Shown here: one piece after another, positions 1 to 16,915 of the stretch
Position numbering within the stretch: position 1 is the first letter of the stretch
How the letters are laid out: each line of letters begins with the position of its first letter
Origin: Agromyces cerinus
GTDB lineage: Bacteria > Actinomycetota > Actinomycetes > Actinomycetales > Microbacteriaceae
Length of the DNA: 64,000 nt
Reading direction: 5' to 3'
NCBI RefSeq assembly: GCF_016907835.1
Contig: NZ_JAFBCT010000001.1
Location: forward strand, 1,736,001 to 1,800,000
The notes under the pieces: model-generated
Databases searched by the model: none
What the model saw: only the letters and a program-made list of their open reading frames with translations
Told to the model about the DNA's origin: nothing
Program-made: the position numbers and the translations under genes

Positions 1-1872
1 CACGTCGCCCGGGTCGCCGTCGAGCACAGCGCCGGAATCGTCGGACTCGTCGGAGGATTCGGGTGCGTCGGCGGATACGTCCTGGGCAGCGGCATCCGCT
101 GCTTCAGCCTCGTCGGATGCCTCGGTTGCGACGGTCTCGTCGGATGCCTCGGTCTCGACGGACTCGTCGGATGCCTCGGTCTCGACGGACTCGTCGGATG
201 CCTCGGTCTCGACGGACTCGGTGTCGTCGACCTCCTCGAGCTCCACCTCGAAGATCTCGATCGACTCGGCTTCGGCGGGGCCGCCGAGGGCGGCTTCGGC
301 GCGGTCGGCGCGGGCGCGCCACTTCGCCGCCTCATCGGCGCGGCCCAGCTCTTCGAGCACCTCGGCGTATGCCGAGAACAGCGCCGGGCTGTACGAGAAG
401 GCACGATCGGGGTCGAGCTGCGGGATCTCGAGCTCGGCGAGGGCGATCTCGGGCTGGCCGAGGTCGAGTCGGGCGCCCGACATCGCGATGGCGAGGCCGA
501 CCTGCACGGGAGCCGGCAGCGTCGAGCGATCGACCGCACGACCGACCTCGAGGGCGCGGTCGGGGCGGCCGACTCCGCGTTCGCTGTCGACCAGGAGCGG
601 AAGCTGGTCGTTGCTGCCCGAGATGCGGCGATACGTGCGCAGCTCGCGAAGGGCGAGCGCGAAGTCGCCGGTCGCGTAGGCGGTGATCGCGAGCGTCTCG
701 CGCACGACCGCGATGCGGCCCGCGCGGCGTCCTGCCGAGAGCGCGTGCTGGTGAGCGAGCTCGGGGTCGTCTTCGAGCAGTTCGGATGCCGCCACCAGGT
801 GCCGCGCGACCCAGTCGGCGTTCTCCTTGCTCAGCGTCTTCAGCTCGGCGCGTGCGCCCTTGTCGAGGTCGCGTGCCTCGATCGATTCTGGGATGAACGG
901 GTCGTCGTGACGCGGGCGCACCTGCAGTTCGGGCGCTCCGTGGACCTCGCGGGGAGCTTCGCGCTGGTCGTCACGCCCACCGGGGCGGCCGCCACGCGGC
1001 CCATCGCCGTAGGGCTTGCGGTTGTCGCGGTCGCCATAGGGCTTCTTCGCATCGCGGTCACCGTAGGGCTTGCGGTTGTCGCGGTCGCCGTAGGGCTTCG
1101 ACGCGCCGCGATCACCATAGGGCTTCGCGTCACGGTCACCGTAGGGTTTGCGGTTGTCGCGGTCACCATAGGGCTTCTTCGCATCGCGGTCACCGTAGGG
1201 CTTGCGGTTGTCGCGATCGCCGTAGGGCTTCGACGCGCCGCGATCACCATAGGGCTTCGCGTCACGGTCACCGTAGGGCTTGCGGTTGTCGCGGTCACCG
1301 TACGGCTTCTTCGCATCGCGGTCACCGTAGGGCTCGCGGTTGTCGCGGTCACCGTACGGCTTCTTCGCATCGCGGTCACCGTACGGCTTGCGGTTGTCAC
1401 GGTCGCCGTACGGCTTCGACGCACCGCGATCACCATAGGGCTTCGCGTCACGGTCACCGTACGGCTTGCGGTTGTCGCGGTCACCATACGGCTTCTTCGC
1501 GTCACGGTCACCGTACGGCTTGCGATTGTCGCGATCGCCGTAGGGCTTCTTCGCGTCACGGTCACCGTAGGGCTTGCGGTTGTCGCGGTCGCCATTGGGC
1601 TTCTTCGCGTCACGGTCACCGTAGGGCTTGCGGTTGTCGCGGTCGCCATTGGGCTTCTTCGCGTCACGATCGCCGTAGAGCTTGCGGTTGTCGCGGTCGC
1701 CATAGGGCTTCTTCGCGTCACGATCTCCGTACGGCTTCTTCGCTGGAGCGCCATCTCGGTGGGCGGATCCGGAACGCGCGCCTGTTGGTCGGCCGGCTCC
1801 GTTGCCGCCGCTGCGCTGTTCGCTCCGCTGGGGTCGTCCCTGGTCTGCCGAGTCCTTCTTGGAGTCGCTCAC
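1..1872 (-). CDS. TPR-like protein with N-terminal PYGDR nonapeptide repeats (3' end beyond window)
   Basis: The frame opens at a GTG at 1872 and stays open to base 1, so 624 codons are visible and the C-terminus is missing. Residues 1-46 are polar and start MSDSKKDSADQG. Residues about 48-287 are 27 tandem units of 8-9 residues alternating DAKKPYGDR and DNRKPYGDR, strongly charged and probably disordered. Residues about 325-525 form an alanine/leucine-rich helical region with paired helices resembling tetratricopeptide repeats. From about 527 on the chain is acidic, with a 9-residue repeat ASDESVETE. Its position just downstream of tyrS and the rRNA operon matches the small TPR protein next to tyrS in other actinobacteria (Rv1691 in M. 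tuberculosis), which lacks such a long repeat as far as I recall. Function unknown; RNA or ribosome contact is only a guess from charge and neighbourhood. Confidence 0.85.
   Translation of the reverse strand, partial: MSDSKKDSADQGRPQRSEQRSGGNGAGRPTGARSGSAHRDGAPAKKPYGDRDAKKPYGDRDNRKLYGDRDAKKPNGDRDNRKPYGDRDAKKPNGDRDNRKPYGDRDAKKPYGDRDNRKPYGDRDAKKPYGDRDNRKPYGDRDAKPYGDRGASKPYGDRDNRKPYGDRDAKKPYGDRDNREPYGDRDAKKPYGDRDNRKPYGDRDAKPYGDRGASKPYGDRDNRKPYGDRDAKKPYGDRDNRKPYGDRDAKPYGDRGASKPYGDRDNRKPYGDRDAKKPYGDRDNRKPYGDGPRGGRPGGRDDQREAPREVHGAPELQVRPRHDDPFIPESIEARDLDKGARAELKTLSKENADWVARHLVAASELLEDDPELAHQHALSAGRRAGRIAVVRETLAITAYATGDFALALRELRTYRRISGSNDQLPLLVDSERGVGRPDRALEVGRAVDRSTLPAPVQVGLAIAMSGARLDLGQPEIALAELEIPQLDPDRAFSYSPALFSAYAEVLEELGRADEAAKWRARADRAEAALGGPAEAESIEIFEVELEEVDDTESVETEASDESVETEASDESVETEASDETVATEASDEAEAADAAAQDVSADAPESSDESDDSGAVLDGDPGDV
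121..221 (-). repeat. 27-bp tandem repeat coding the acidic tail
   Basis: Three full units of 27 bp (121-147, 148-174, 175-201) and a partial fourth, each reading on the minus strand as the nonapeptide ASDESVETE or a close variant. Units two and three are identical. It lies inside the large repeat-bearing gene and keeps the frame. Confidence 0.85.
1012..1731 (-). repeat. In-frame minisatellite, 27 units of 24 or 27 bp
   Basis: Twenty-four 27-bp units and three 24-bp units run head to tail. All lengths are multiples of three, so the frame is kept. A higher-order block of five units (132 bp; DNRK, GASK, DAK, DNRK, DAKK types) is present three times, pointing to recent block duplication. Units differ by a few silent or near-silent changes. 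A partial unit follows to about 1743. Confidence 0.95.
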
Positions 1873-1951
1873 GATAGTCCCGTCGTGTGTGGAGTCCTCA
1901 TGAGACTCAACCGTAATGGGGCACCTTGTGAAGTACCCCGTTAACGAAGAA

Positions 1952-1975
1952 TGGCCACCCGTCTTCGGGTGGCCA
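1952..1975 (-). terminator. rRNA operon terminator
   Basis: A 9-bp perfect stem (TGGCCACCC / GGGTGGCCA) with a 6-nt loop lies 15 nt past the 5S rRNA and is followed on the minus strand by TTCTTCGTT. This is the expected intrinsic terminator of the rRNA operon. It also separates the operon from the repeat-protein gene. Confidence 0.8.
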
Positions 1976-1990
1976 CTCTCCTCAATGTTT

Positions 1991-2109
1991 GTCCGGCGGT
2001 GTCCTACTCTCCCACAGGGTCCCCCCTGCAGTACCATCGGCGCTGCGAGTCTTAGCTTCCGGGTTCGGAATGTGTCCGGGCGTTTCCCTCGCGCTATGGC
2101 CGCCGAAAC
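1991..2109 (-). rRNA. rrf: 5S ribosomal RNA
   Basis: About 119 nt. The minus strand begins GTTTCGGCGG and ends CACCGCCGGAC, whose ends pair to form helix I. The conserved CGAACCCGGAAGCTAAG core is present. Ends are placed by the helix I pairing and may be off by one or two bases. It is the last gene of the rRNA operon. Confidence 0.93.
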
Positions 2110-2234
2110 TCTTGCCACACCTCGCCCGCCAACAGGGTTGGGGTGGGTGTGTGGTCTCGGTGACCGCACCATCCTGCACCCGCGTGCGGGTGTGGTGGTG
2201 CGGGTTCAACAATGTTGAGTTATGTGTTGGGTTT

Positions 2235-2269
2235 CCGTCTGAAGGGAACCACAGAGTGGACGCGAGCGT
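2235..2269 (-). other. 3' arm of the 23S pre-rRNA processing stem
   Basis: This spacer segment downstream of 23S is the reverse complement, with few mismatches, of the segment at 5578-5610 upstream of 23S. Matching blocks are CCGTCTG with CAGACGG, and AGTGGACGCGAGC with GCTCGCGTCCACT. In the transcript the two arms can pair across the whole 23S, the usual RNase III processing structure. The rest of the 23S-5S spacer (2110-2329) shows no gene. Confidence 0.75.
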
Positions 2270-2329
2270 ATCTTTGGCCACTCACACGGCCTTTTCATGA
2301 ACATGTTCAAACGTGTGTGAGTGTAGTGA

Positions 2330-7431
<5,102 letters not shown>

Positions 7432-7575
7432 AAATGGTTCCAACACTCCGAAGAGCATTGAGAGTTTCAATCTCTGACTGAAAGAACAATCAAACTGACT
7501 GTCCATCAATCCAAAGGAATCCTCCCCAGCCCCAAAGGACTGGTCGGGGTTCAATAATTTGGCATTGAACATAGT

Positions 7576-7597
7576 GCACGCTGTTGAGTTCTCAAGG
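7576..7597 (-). promoter_or_regulatory. rRNA leader boxA-like antitermination motif
   Basis: The minus strand reads CCTTGAGAACTCAACAGCGTGC-like sequence about 150 nt upstream of 16S. This motif is highly conserved in actinobacterial rRNA leaders, and a variant recurs in the 16S-23S spacer. An antitermination or processing role is inferred from conservation. The remaining leader (7432-7800) shows no gene. Confidence 0.55.
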
Positions 7598-7807
7598 AAC
7601 GGACGCACCCGACAACCGACCCGAAACGGATCAAACCACCGGAGCTTTTCGTTCTCATCCGGCCATCCTGAAACAGGACGCATCCGAACGCTTCAAACAC
7701 AAGAAGAAGAAACAACTTGGTTTGGGATCTTCGTGCCACTTGAGGAGGAGAACCAGACGCTTACTCAGCAGTCCCGCTCATCCGCTCCTGTGGGGCAACG
7801 AGTGATA

Positions 7808-7837
7808 ACAATACGTGGACTCCACACGACCACGCAA
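7808..7837 (-). promoter_or_regulatory. Candidate rRNA operon promoter
   Basis: On the minus strand a -35 box TTGCGT (7837-7832) and a -10 box TATTGT (7813-7808) are separated by 18 bp. Transcription would start near 7800, giving a leader of about 370 nt, typical of actinobacterial rRNA operons. Further promoters between tyrS and 16S cannot be excluded. Confidence 0.5.
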
Positions 7838-7888
7838 ATCACACCCGCATCCCGGGCGTGTCGCACCGTGACACCCCGAAACACGCAA

Positions 7889-7924
7889 GGCCCCGACCAC
7901 CCACCGAAGTGAATGACCGGGGCC
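7889..7924 (-). terminator. tyrS terminator
   Basis: Inverted repeat GGCCCCG / CGGGGCC with a loop of about 22 nt starts 21 nt after the tyrS stop. It has no T-run. It separates tyrS from the downstream rRNA promoter. Confidence 0.6.
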
Positions 7925-7944
7925 CGAACCGAGGTTTGCAGCGA

Positions 7945-9246
7945 CTACCCGACGAAGACTCCCGCCAACGTCTTCTTCCCCCGACGAAGCACCGCCATGC
8001 CGCCTGGCTCGACGCGACCGTCGAGCGTCGCCGCGTCATCGTCGATGCGGACGTTGTCGAGTGACACTCCCCCCTGGGCGATGGCGCGCCGGCCCTCGCT
8101 CTGGCTCGAGACGAGGCCGGTCTCGACGAGAAGCTGGATGATCGAGGCATCCGTCGTCGCCGTGGTGTTCGGAAGCTCGCGCAGTGCGGCCTCGAGTGTC
8201 TCGCGATCGAGGGCGGCGAGATCACCTTGGCCGAACAGTGCACGCGACGCGTCGATCACGGCCTGCGTTGCATCCGCGCCGTGCACGAGCGTCGTGACCT
8301 CGTTCGCGAGCACCTTCTGCGCCTCGCGCTTGAACGGCTCGGTCGCGACGAGCGCCTCGAGCTGTTCGATGCGCTCCCGGCTGAGGAACGTGAAGATCTT
8401 CAGCCTCGAGATCACGTCGGCGTCGTCGGTGTTGAGCCAGAACTGGTAGAACGCGTACGGGCTGCACATCGAGGCATCCAGCCAGATCGCATTGCCCTCG
8501 CTCTTGCCGAACTTCGTGCCGTCGGAGTTCGTGACGAGCGGGGTGCCGATCGCGTGCACGCTCGCGCCTTCGACGCGGTGGATGAGATCCGTGCCGCTCG
8601 TGAGGTTGCCCCACTGGTCGCTGCCGCCCGTCTGCAGCACGCAGCCGTACTGGCGGTAGAGCTCGAGGTAGTCGAAGCCCTGCAGGATCTGGTAGCTGAA
8701 CTCGGTGTAGCTGATGCCGGCGTCGGAGTTCAGGCGCGACGCCACCGCGTCCTTCTTCAGCATCGTGCCGACGCGGTAGTGCTTGCCGATCTCGCGCAGG
8801 AAGTCGATGGCGGACAGCCCGCCCGTCCAGTCGAGGTTGTTGACGAGCCGAACCGCGTTCTCACCCTCGCCTGAGAGGAATCGCGAGACCTGACCCTGCA
8901 GGTACCCGACCCATTCGGCGACGGTCTCCTTGGTGTTCAGCGTGCGCTCGGCCGTCGGGCGGGGATCGCCGATCAGACCGGTCGAGCCGCCGACCAGGCC
9001 GAGCGGCTTGTGGCCGGCGAGCTGGAGGCGGCGCATCGTCAGCAGCTGCACGAGATTGCCGAGGTGCAGGCTCGGCGCCGTGGGGTCGAACCCGCAGTAA
9101 TAGGTGATCGGCTCGCCCGCGAGAAGCTCTTTCAGCGCAGCCTGGTCGGTCGACACATGCACGAGGCCGCGCCAGACGAGCTCCTCCCAGACGTCTGCGA
9201 AAGCGGCGTCGTTCTGCTGGGTGTTGAGGATCACTGGGTCTGACAC
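7945..9246 (-). CDS. tyrS: Tyrosyl-tRNA synthetase
   Basis: Charges tRNA-Tyr with tyrosine in the cytoplasm. The 433 residues match the bacterial TyrRS size. The class I HIGH signature is HLGN at 61-64 after the CGFDPTAPSL motif, the KMSKS-like loop is KFGKS at 245-249, and the last 60 or so residues form an S4-like RNA-binding domain. The GTG start at 9246 lies 6 nt after a TACCCT -10 box (9258-9253), so the mRNA is probably leaderless. It is followed by a hairpin and the rRNA operon. The mpg-tyrS-TPR gene order agrees with M. tuberculosis (Rv1688, Rv1689, Rv1691), apart from the rRNA operon and a SatD-like pair found here. Confidence 0.97.
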   Translation of the reverse strand: MSDPVILNTQQNDAAFADVWEELVWRGLVHVSTDQAALKELLAGEPITYYCGFDPTAPSLHLGNLVQLLTMRRLQLAGHKPLGLVGGSTGLIGDPRPTAERTLNTKETVAEWVGYLQGQVSRFLSGEGENAVRLVNNLDWTGGLSAIDFLREIGKHYRVGTMLKKDAVASRLNSDAGISYTEFSYQILQGFDYLELYRQYGCVLQTGGSDQWGNLTSGTDLIHRVEGASVHAIGTPLVTNSDGTKFGKSEGNAIWLDASMCSPYAFYQFWLNTDDADVISRLKIFTFLSRERIEQLEALVATEPFKREAQKVLANEVTTLVHGADATQAVIDASRALFGQGDLAALDRETLEAALRELPNTTATTDASIIQLLVETGLVSSQSEGRRAIAQGGVSLDNVRIDDDAATLDGRVEPGGMAVLRRGKKTLAGVFVG

Positions 9247-9282
9247 TCCGTCAGGGTATCAGCGAGCGGATTAGGTCCCATC

Positions 9283-9354
9283 TCTAACCGATTCCTGATT
9301 AATGTTGTATGCTTATTCGACTACAGATAAAGGCTACAGACTGAAGGAGCCATC
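9283..9354 (+). promoter_or_regulatory. AT-rich control region of the SatD-like pair
   Basis: This stretch is clearly AT-richer than its surroundings. It contains a direct repeat CTACAGA (9321-9327 and 9334-9340, 13 bp apart) and a Shine-Dalgarno GAAGGAG (9343-9349) before the ATG at 9355. The repeat could be an operator for the helix-turn-helix of the downstream protein; that is inference. Confidence 0.4.
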
Positions 9355-9960
9355 ATGCTCGTCGTCACCGCGGACCAGGTCTCCAGTCGCACGCAGGCCG
9401 ATCTCGCCGGCGCCGAGCGCGACCGCATCCAGCGCGCGCACGGCGAGAAGCTGCTGCTGCCGGTCGCGCGAAACGCAGGCGACGAGCTCCAGCTGCTCAC
9501 CCGCGACGCGCGCACCGTCGTCGAGGTCGTGTTCGAACTCACCCGCGACGGGGCCTGGAGCGTCGGCATCGGATGCGGCGACGTTCGCGACCCGCTTCCG
9601 GCCGACATCCGGGAGGCGAGCGGCGAGGCGTTCTTCGCAGCACGCGATGCGGTCGAGCGCGCGAAGAAGAGCTCGCCCAGGCTCGCGATCGAGGCGGCCC
9701 ACGGCGACGCCGAACACGTCGAGGCACTGTTCAAGCTCGCCCTCCTCCTCCGCGAGCGCAGGTCCGACCAGGGCTGGGAGGTCTACGACCGCATCGTCGC
9801 CGGTGCCCTGCAGACCGAGATCGCCGATGAGCTCGGCGTGAGCGCCCCGGCGATCAGCTCGCGCATGAGGTCGGCGAACATCCGCGCAGAGCTCGACGCC
9901 GTGCCGGCGCTCGCTAGGCTGCTCGAGAACCTCGACGAATCGACGGGAGCCCACGCATGA
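9355..9960 (+). CDS. SatD-like protein with C-terminal helix-turn-helix
   Basis: A 201-residue cytoplasmic protein. The start MLVVTADQVSSR, the motif GDELQLL near residue 43 and the ASGEAFFAARDAVE segment near 88-102 resemble the SatD family, first named from Streptococcus mutans secretion and acid tolerance, with no proven biochemical role. Residues about 150-175 (QTEIADELGVSAPAISSRM) form a clear helix-turn-helix. The start has a good ribosome site. The stop overlaps the next start by 4 nt, so it is translationally coupled to a membrane protein, as SatD genes often are. It could sense a signal through the membrane partner and act on DNA; this is inference. Confidence 0.65.
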   Translation: MLVVTADQVSSRTQADLAGAERDRIQRAHGEKLLLPVARNAGDELQLLTRDARTVVEVVFELTRDGAWSVGIGCGDVRDPLPADIREASGEAFFAARDAVERAKKSSPRLAIEAAHGDAEHVEALFKLALLLRERRSDQGWEVYDRIVAGALQTEIADELGVSAPAISSRMRSANIRAELDAVPALARLLENLDESTGAHA

Positions 9961-10562
9961 ACCACTTCGTCATCATCGCCGACGCCATCACCTGGTCGGC
10001 CCTGGTGGTCTCGCTGGTCGCCGCGGCGGCGCTCTCGGTGCTCGCCTATCTGCGCCCGCGGCGCGCCTACATCTGGTTCGCGGCAGGCACGCTCGGCGTG
10101 GCGCTGCTCGCAGCGGCGTCGGCGAGCGGCCCCGCACAGTTCGGCCTCGCGCCGCTCATCACCGTGCTCGGCCTCACCGTCGCCGTCTTCGGCGGCAGCC
10201 CGGCTGCCGCCACGGCGCTCGACCTCGCGATGGGCGGCACCGTGGCACCGGGACTCCACGGCGGCATCATCGTCGCCGAGAAGCGAACGGCCGACGAGGA
10301 GCATCGCGGCGTGCAAGCCACCGCCAAGCGCGAAGTGCTGCGCGGCGGCCTGACGATCGGCGTGCTCGAGCGCGTCGCCTCGGCGGGCGCCATCATCGCC
10401 GGCTTCCCAGAGGCGCTCGCGATCGTCGTCGCCATCAAGGGTGTCGGCCGCTTCACCGAACTCGAGGCGCCCGAGGCGCGCGAGCGATTCATCATCGGCA
10501 CCTTCGCGAGCCTCATCTGGGCGTGCGCCGGCGCACTCGTCGTGCATCTCGCATTGCGCTGA
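9957..10562 (+). CDS. Multi-pass membrane protein partner of SatD-like protein
   Basis: 201 residues with hydrophobic segments at about 8-30, 38-58, 63-80, 127-150 and 180-200. The conserved-looking second half reads GGLTIGVLERVASAG, then KGVGRFTEL and ERFIIGTFASL. These motifs resemble the membrane proteins (DUF3307-type) that accompany SatD genes; this assignment is from memory of the pattern and is not certain. ATGA overlap with the upstream gene implies one operon. It converges on mpg, with no strong terminator in the 57-bp gap. Confidence 0.55.
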   Translation: MNHFVIIADAITWSALVVSLVAAAALSVLAYLRPRRAYIWFAAGTLGVALLAAASASGPAQFGLAPLITVLGLTVAVFGGSPAAATALDLAMGGTVAPGLHGGIIVAEKRTADEEHRGVQATAKREVLRGGLTIGVLERVASAGAIIAGFPEALAIVVAIKGVGRFTELEAPEARERFIIGTFASLIWACAGALVVHLALR

Positions 10563-10619
10563 GCGCTCGCAACCTGCTGCGGCGCACCGCGATCAGCGGA
10601 TGCCACGTGGCGGCGCCCG

Positions 10620-11186
10620 TCACTCCGCCGCGAGCTTGTGCCGCCGATACGGCGAGACGCCCTCGTCGCCGGGCAGCCAGAAGCGCCACGGGTACTGCGA
10701 GCCACCGCCTTCGCCGCCGACGCCAGTGCGCGGGCCGCTCGCGGCATGGAGCGGTGTCTGCACCACCTGCAGCGTGAACGGCGGTGCCAGCAAGTCGCTG
10801 CCGCCGGCGTCGAGCGGCACGCCGAGCGCCTTCGCGAGCCGGCCGGGCCCTCTCGCGAGGTCCCGATCGTTCACGCCGGGCCGACGGCTCCTCGCCAGGT
10901 CGAGACCGTCGACCACGGTCGCACCGCGCATGAGCACACCCGATGAGGAGCCCGCCGGACGCGCGACGATGTTCAGGCAGACGTGCATGCCGTAGCTGAA
11001 ATACGCGTACAGGTGCCCGGGCTCGCCGAACATCACCGCGTTGCGCGGCGTGCGCCCCCGGAACGCGTGCGAACCGGGATCCTCGCCGACGCCCCGGTAC
11101 GCCTCGAGCTCCGAGAGGCGGATCGCCACCCGCCCGTCGGGCGCGTCGTAACTCAGCACCGCTCCGAGCAGGAGTGGTGCGAGCAC
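10620..11186 (-). CDS. mpg: 3-methyladenine DNA glycosylase
   Basis: Excises alkylated bases such as 3-methyladenine. The AAG/MPG fold is shown by LSELEAYRGVGEDPGSHAF (with the catalytic Glu in ELEAY), RGRTPRNAVMFG and YFSYGMHVCLN. Taken from the GTG at 11186 it has 188 residues, but the upstream in-frame codons read EFFEQDPVV, which looks like the family's N-terminus. That extension reaches back to a CTG at 11237 overlapping the argH stop, with no ATG, GTG or TTG in between. The true start may therefore be CTG or another rare codon. It follows argH directly, as part of the arg transcript or a coupled gene; mpg sits between argH and tyrS in mycobacteria too. Confidence 0.88.
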   Translation of the reverse strand: MLAPLLLGAVLSYDAPDGRVAIRLSELEAYRGVGEDPGSHAFRGRTPRNAVMFGEPGHLYAYFSYGMHVCLNIVARPAGSSSGVLMRGATVVDGLDLARSRRPGVNDRDLARGPGRLAKALGVPLDAGGSDLLAPPFTLQVVQTPLHAASGPRTGVGGEGGGSQYPWRFWLPGDEGVSPYRRHKLAAE

Positions 11187-11233
11187 GACGGGATCCTGTT
11201 CGAAGAACTCCCGGCCAGGGGCGACGAGTCCGC

Positions 11234-14858
<3,625 letters not shown>

Positions 14859-14862
<4 letters not shown>

Positions 14863-15761
14863 GCCGCCACCACCTCGGTGCCGATGCCCGACTGCGTGAA
14901 GACCTCGAGCAGGATCGAGTGCGGCACCCGGCCGTCGATGATCGCAGCCTTCGCGACGCCGCCCTCGACGGCCTCGAGGCACGCGGCCATCTTGGGGATC
15001 ATGCCCGACTCGAGACTCGGCAGCAGTTCGACGAGCGAGGGCACGTCGATGACCGAGACGAGCGAGTCGCGGTTCGGCCAATCGCGGTAGAGGCCCGCCA
15101 CGTCGGTGAGGATCACGAGCTTCGCCGCGCCGAGAGCGACGGCGAGCGATGCAGCAGCCGAATCGGCGTTCACGTTGAGCGACTGCCCGGTCACGTCGCC
15201 GTCGGGGGCGATCGACGACACCACGGGAATGCGCTCGGCAGCGAGTTCGGCGAGCACCGCGGCCGGGTCGACCGCGACGACGTCGCCCACGAGCCCGAGG
15301 TCGACCTCTTCGCCGTCGACGATCGCGCCGCGCCGGCGCCCGGTGAAGAGGCCGGCGTCTTCGCCCGAGAGGCCCGAGGCGAGCGGTCCGTGCTCGTTGA
15401 TGAGCGAGACGAGCTCTCGGTTCACCTGGCCCGAGAGCACCATGCGCACGACGTCCATCGTCTCGGGGGTCGTGACCCGGTAGCCGCCGCGGAACTCGCT
15501 CGCAATGCCGAGCCGCTCGAGCATCGCCGAGATCTGGGGGCCGCCGCCGTGCACGACGACGGGCTTGATGCCCGCGTAGCGCAGGTAGACCATGTCTTCG
15601 GCGAACGCGCGCTGCAGTTCGGGGCTCACCATGGCGTTGCCGCCGAACTTCACCACGATCGTCTCGCCGTGGAAGCGCTTCAGCCAGGGCAGCGAATCGA
15701 TGAGCACCTGGGCTTTCGCCGCGGCGTCGTTGGTGTCTTCTGGTTCTGTCTCGTCGCTCAT
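14859..15761 (-). CDS. argB: Acetylglutamate kinase
   Basis: Phosphorylates N-acetylglutamate. The 300-residue amino acid kinase domain begins after a 30-residue lead and shows VVKFGGNAM near residue 40, [11 protein letters not shown] near 72 and [13 protein letters not shown] near 190. Feedback control by arginine is common in this family when an N-terminal helix is present, and the segment [14 protein letters not shown] fits that helix. The ATG is two bases after the argJ stop, so the genes are tightly coupled. Confidence 0.97.
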
Positions 15762-15763
15762 GC

Positions 15764-16915
15764 TCAACTCGCGTAGGCGCTGTTCTCGTGCACGTAGTCG
15801 TGCGTGAGATCGTTCGTGAAGATGGTGGCGGATGCCTCGCCGGCGTGCAGCTCGATGAGCACGTGCGTCGCGCGCGGCGTGAGGTCGACCTCGTCTCGAG
15901 GAGCGTCGGGGCGTCCGGCGTGGCAGACGCGCACCCCGTTCATCGAGACGTCGACGAGGTACGGATCGAACGGCGCGCTCGTGGTGCCGATCGCGGCGAG
16001 CACCCGGCCCCAGTTGGGGTCGTTTCCGAAGATCGCCGCCTTGAAGAGGTTGTTGCGGGCGACCGAGCGGCCGACCTCGACCGCGTCGTCTTCGGTCACC
16101 GCACCGACGACCTCGATCGCGATGTCGTGGCTCGCGCCCTCGGCGTCGGCCTGCAGCTGCAACGCGAGGTTGCGGCACGCCTCGGTGAGTGCCGCGGTGA
16201 ACTCGCCGAGATCAGGCGTGACGCCCGACGCCCCGGAGGAGAGCAGCGAGACCTGGTCGTTCGTCGACATGCAGCCGTCGGAGTCGAGCCGATCGAAGGT
16301 CACGCGGGTGGCGGCGCGGAGCGCGGTGTCGAGGTCATCGGCCGGCAACGCGGCATCCGTCGTCACGACCACCAGCATCGTCGCGAGCCCCGGCGCCAGC
16401 ATGCCGGCGCCCTTCGCGATGCCGCCGATCGACCAGCCGTCGCCCTCGACGACGACCTGCTTCGGCTTCGAGTCGGTGGTCATGATCGCACGGGCCGCAT
16501 CGTCGCCGCCATCGGTCGAGAGACGGGCGAGGGCCGAGACGACGCCCTCTTCGAGCACCTCGCCGTCGAGCTGGTCGCCGATGAGTCCGGTCGAGCAGAC
16601 GAGCACGTCGCCGGCTGCGATTCCCAGCCCCGACGCGACGGCCTCGGCCGTGCGGTGCGTGACCTGGAACCCCTCGGGCCCGGTGAAGCAGTTCGCGCCG
16701 CCCGAGTTCAGCACGATCGCCGACACGATGCCGTCGGCCGCGACCTGCTTCGACCAGATGATCGGGTTGGCCTGCGCGCGGTTCGAGGTGAACACGACCG
16801 CCGCCTGCTGCGCGGGCCCGCGGTTCACGACGAGGGCGAGGTCGAGTGCGCCCGAGCGCTTGATGCCCGCGGCGATGCCCGCGGCCTCGAATCCCTGCGG
16901 ATGGGTGACGGTCAC
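15764..16915 (-). CDS. argJ: Bifunctional ornithine acetyltransferase / N-acetylglutamate synthase
   Basis: Transfers the acetyl group from acetylornithine to glutamate, closing the acetyl cycle. 383 residues from a GTG at 16915 that overlaps the argC stop (GTGA). The self-cleavage site is visible in [14 protein letters not shown]: the chain should cut before Thr179 to give alpha and beta subunits. Further motifs are [10 protein letters not shown] near 70 and FGNDPNWGR near 300. The presence of ArgJ means the recycling pathway; whether it also makes acetylglutamate from acetyl-CoA cannot be read from sequence. Confidence 0.97.
   Translation of the reverse strand: MTVTHPQGFEAAGIAAGIKRSGALDLALVVNRGPAQQAAVVFTSNRAQANPIIWSKQVAADGIVSAIVLNSGGANCFTGPEGFQVTHRTAEAVASGLGIAAGDVLVCSTGLIGDQLDGEVLEEGVVSALARLSTDGGDDAARAIMTTDSKPKQVVVEGDGWSIGGIAKGAGMLAPGLATMLVVVTTDAALPADDLDTALRAATRVTFDRLDSDGCMSTNDQVSLLSSGASGVTPDLGEFTAALTEACRNLALQLQADAEGASHDIAIEVVGAVTEDDAVEVGRSVARNNLFKAAIFGNDPNWGRVLAAIGTTSAPFDPYLVDVSMNGVRVCHAGRPDAPRDEVDLTPRATHVLIELHAGEASATIFTNDLTHDYVHENSAYAS

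Noticed and set aside
1012..1731. Possible CRISPR array
   Set aside because: Units are contiguous with no unique spacers, lie in frame in a gene, and no cas genes are near.
840..1754. Open frames on both strands through the minisatellite (for example 745-1944 plus, 840-1754 minus)
   Set aside because: The 27-bp repeat leaves all frames open. Only the GTG 1872 frame continues into non-repeat sequence with normal amino-acid composition.
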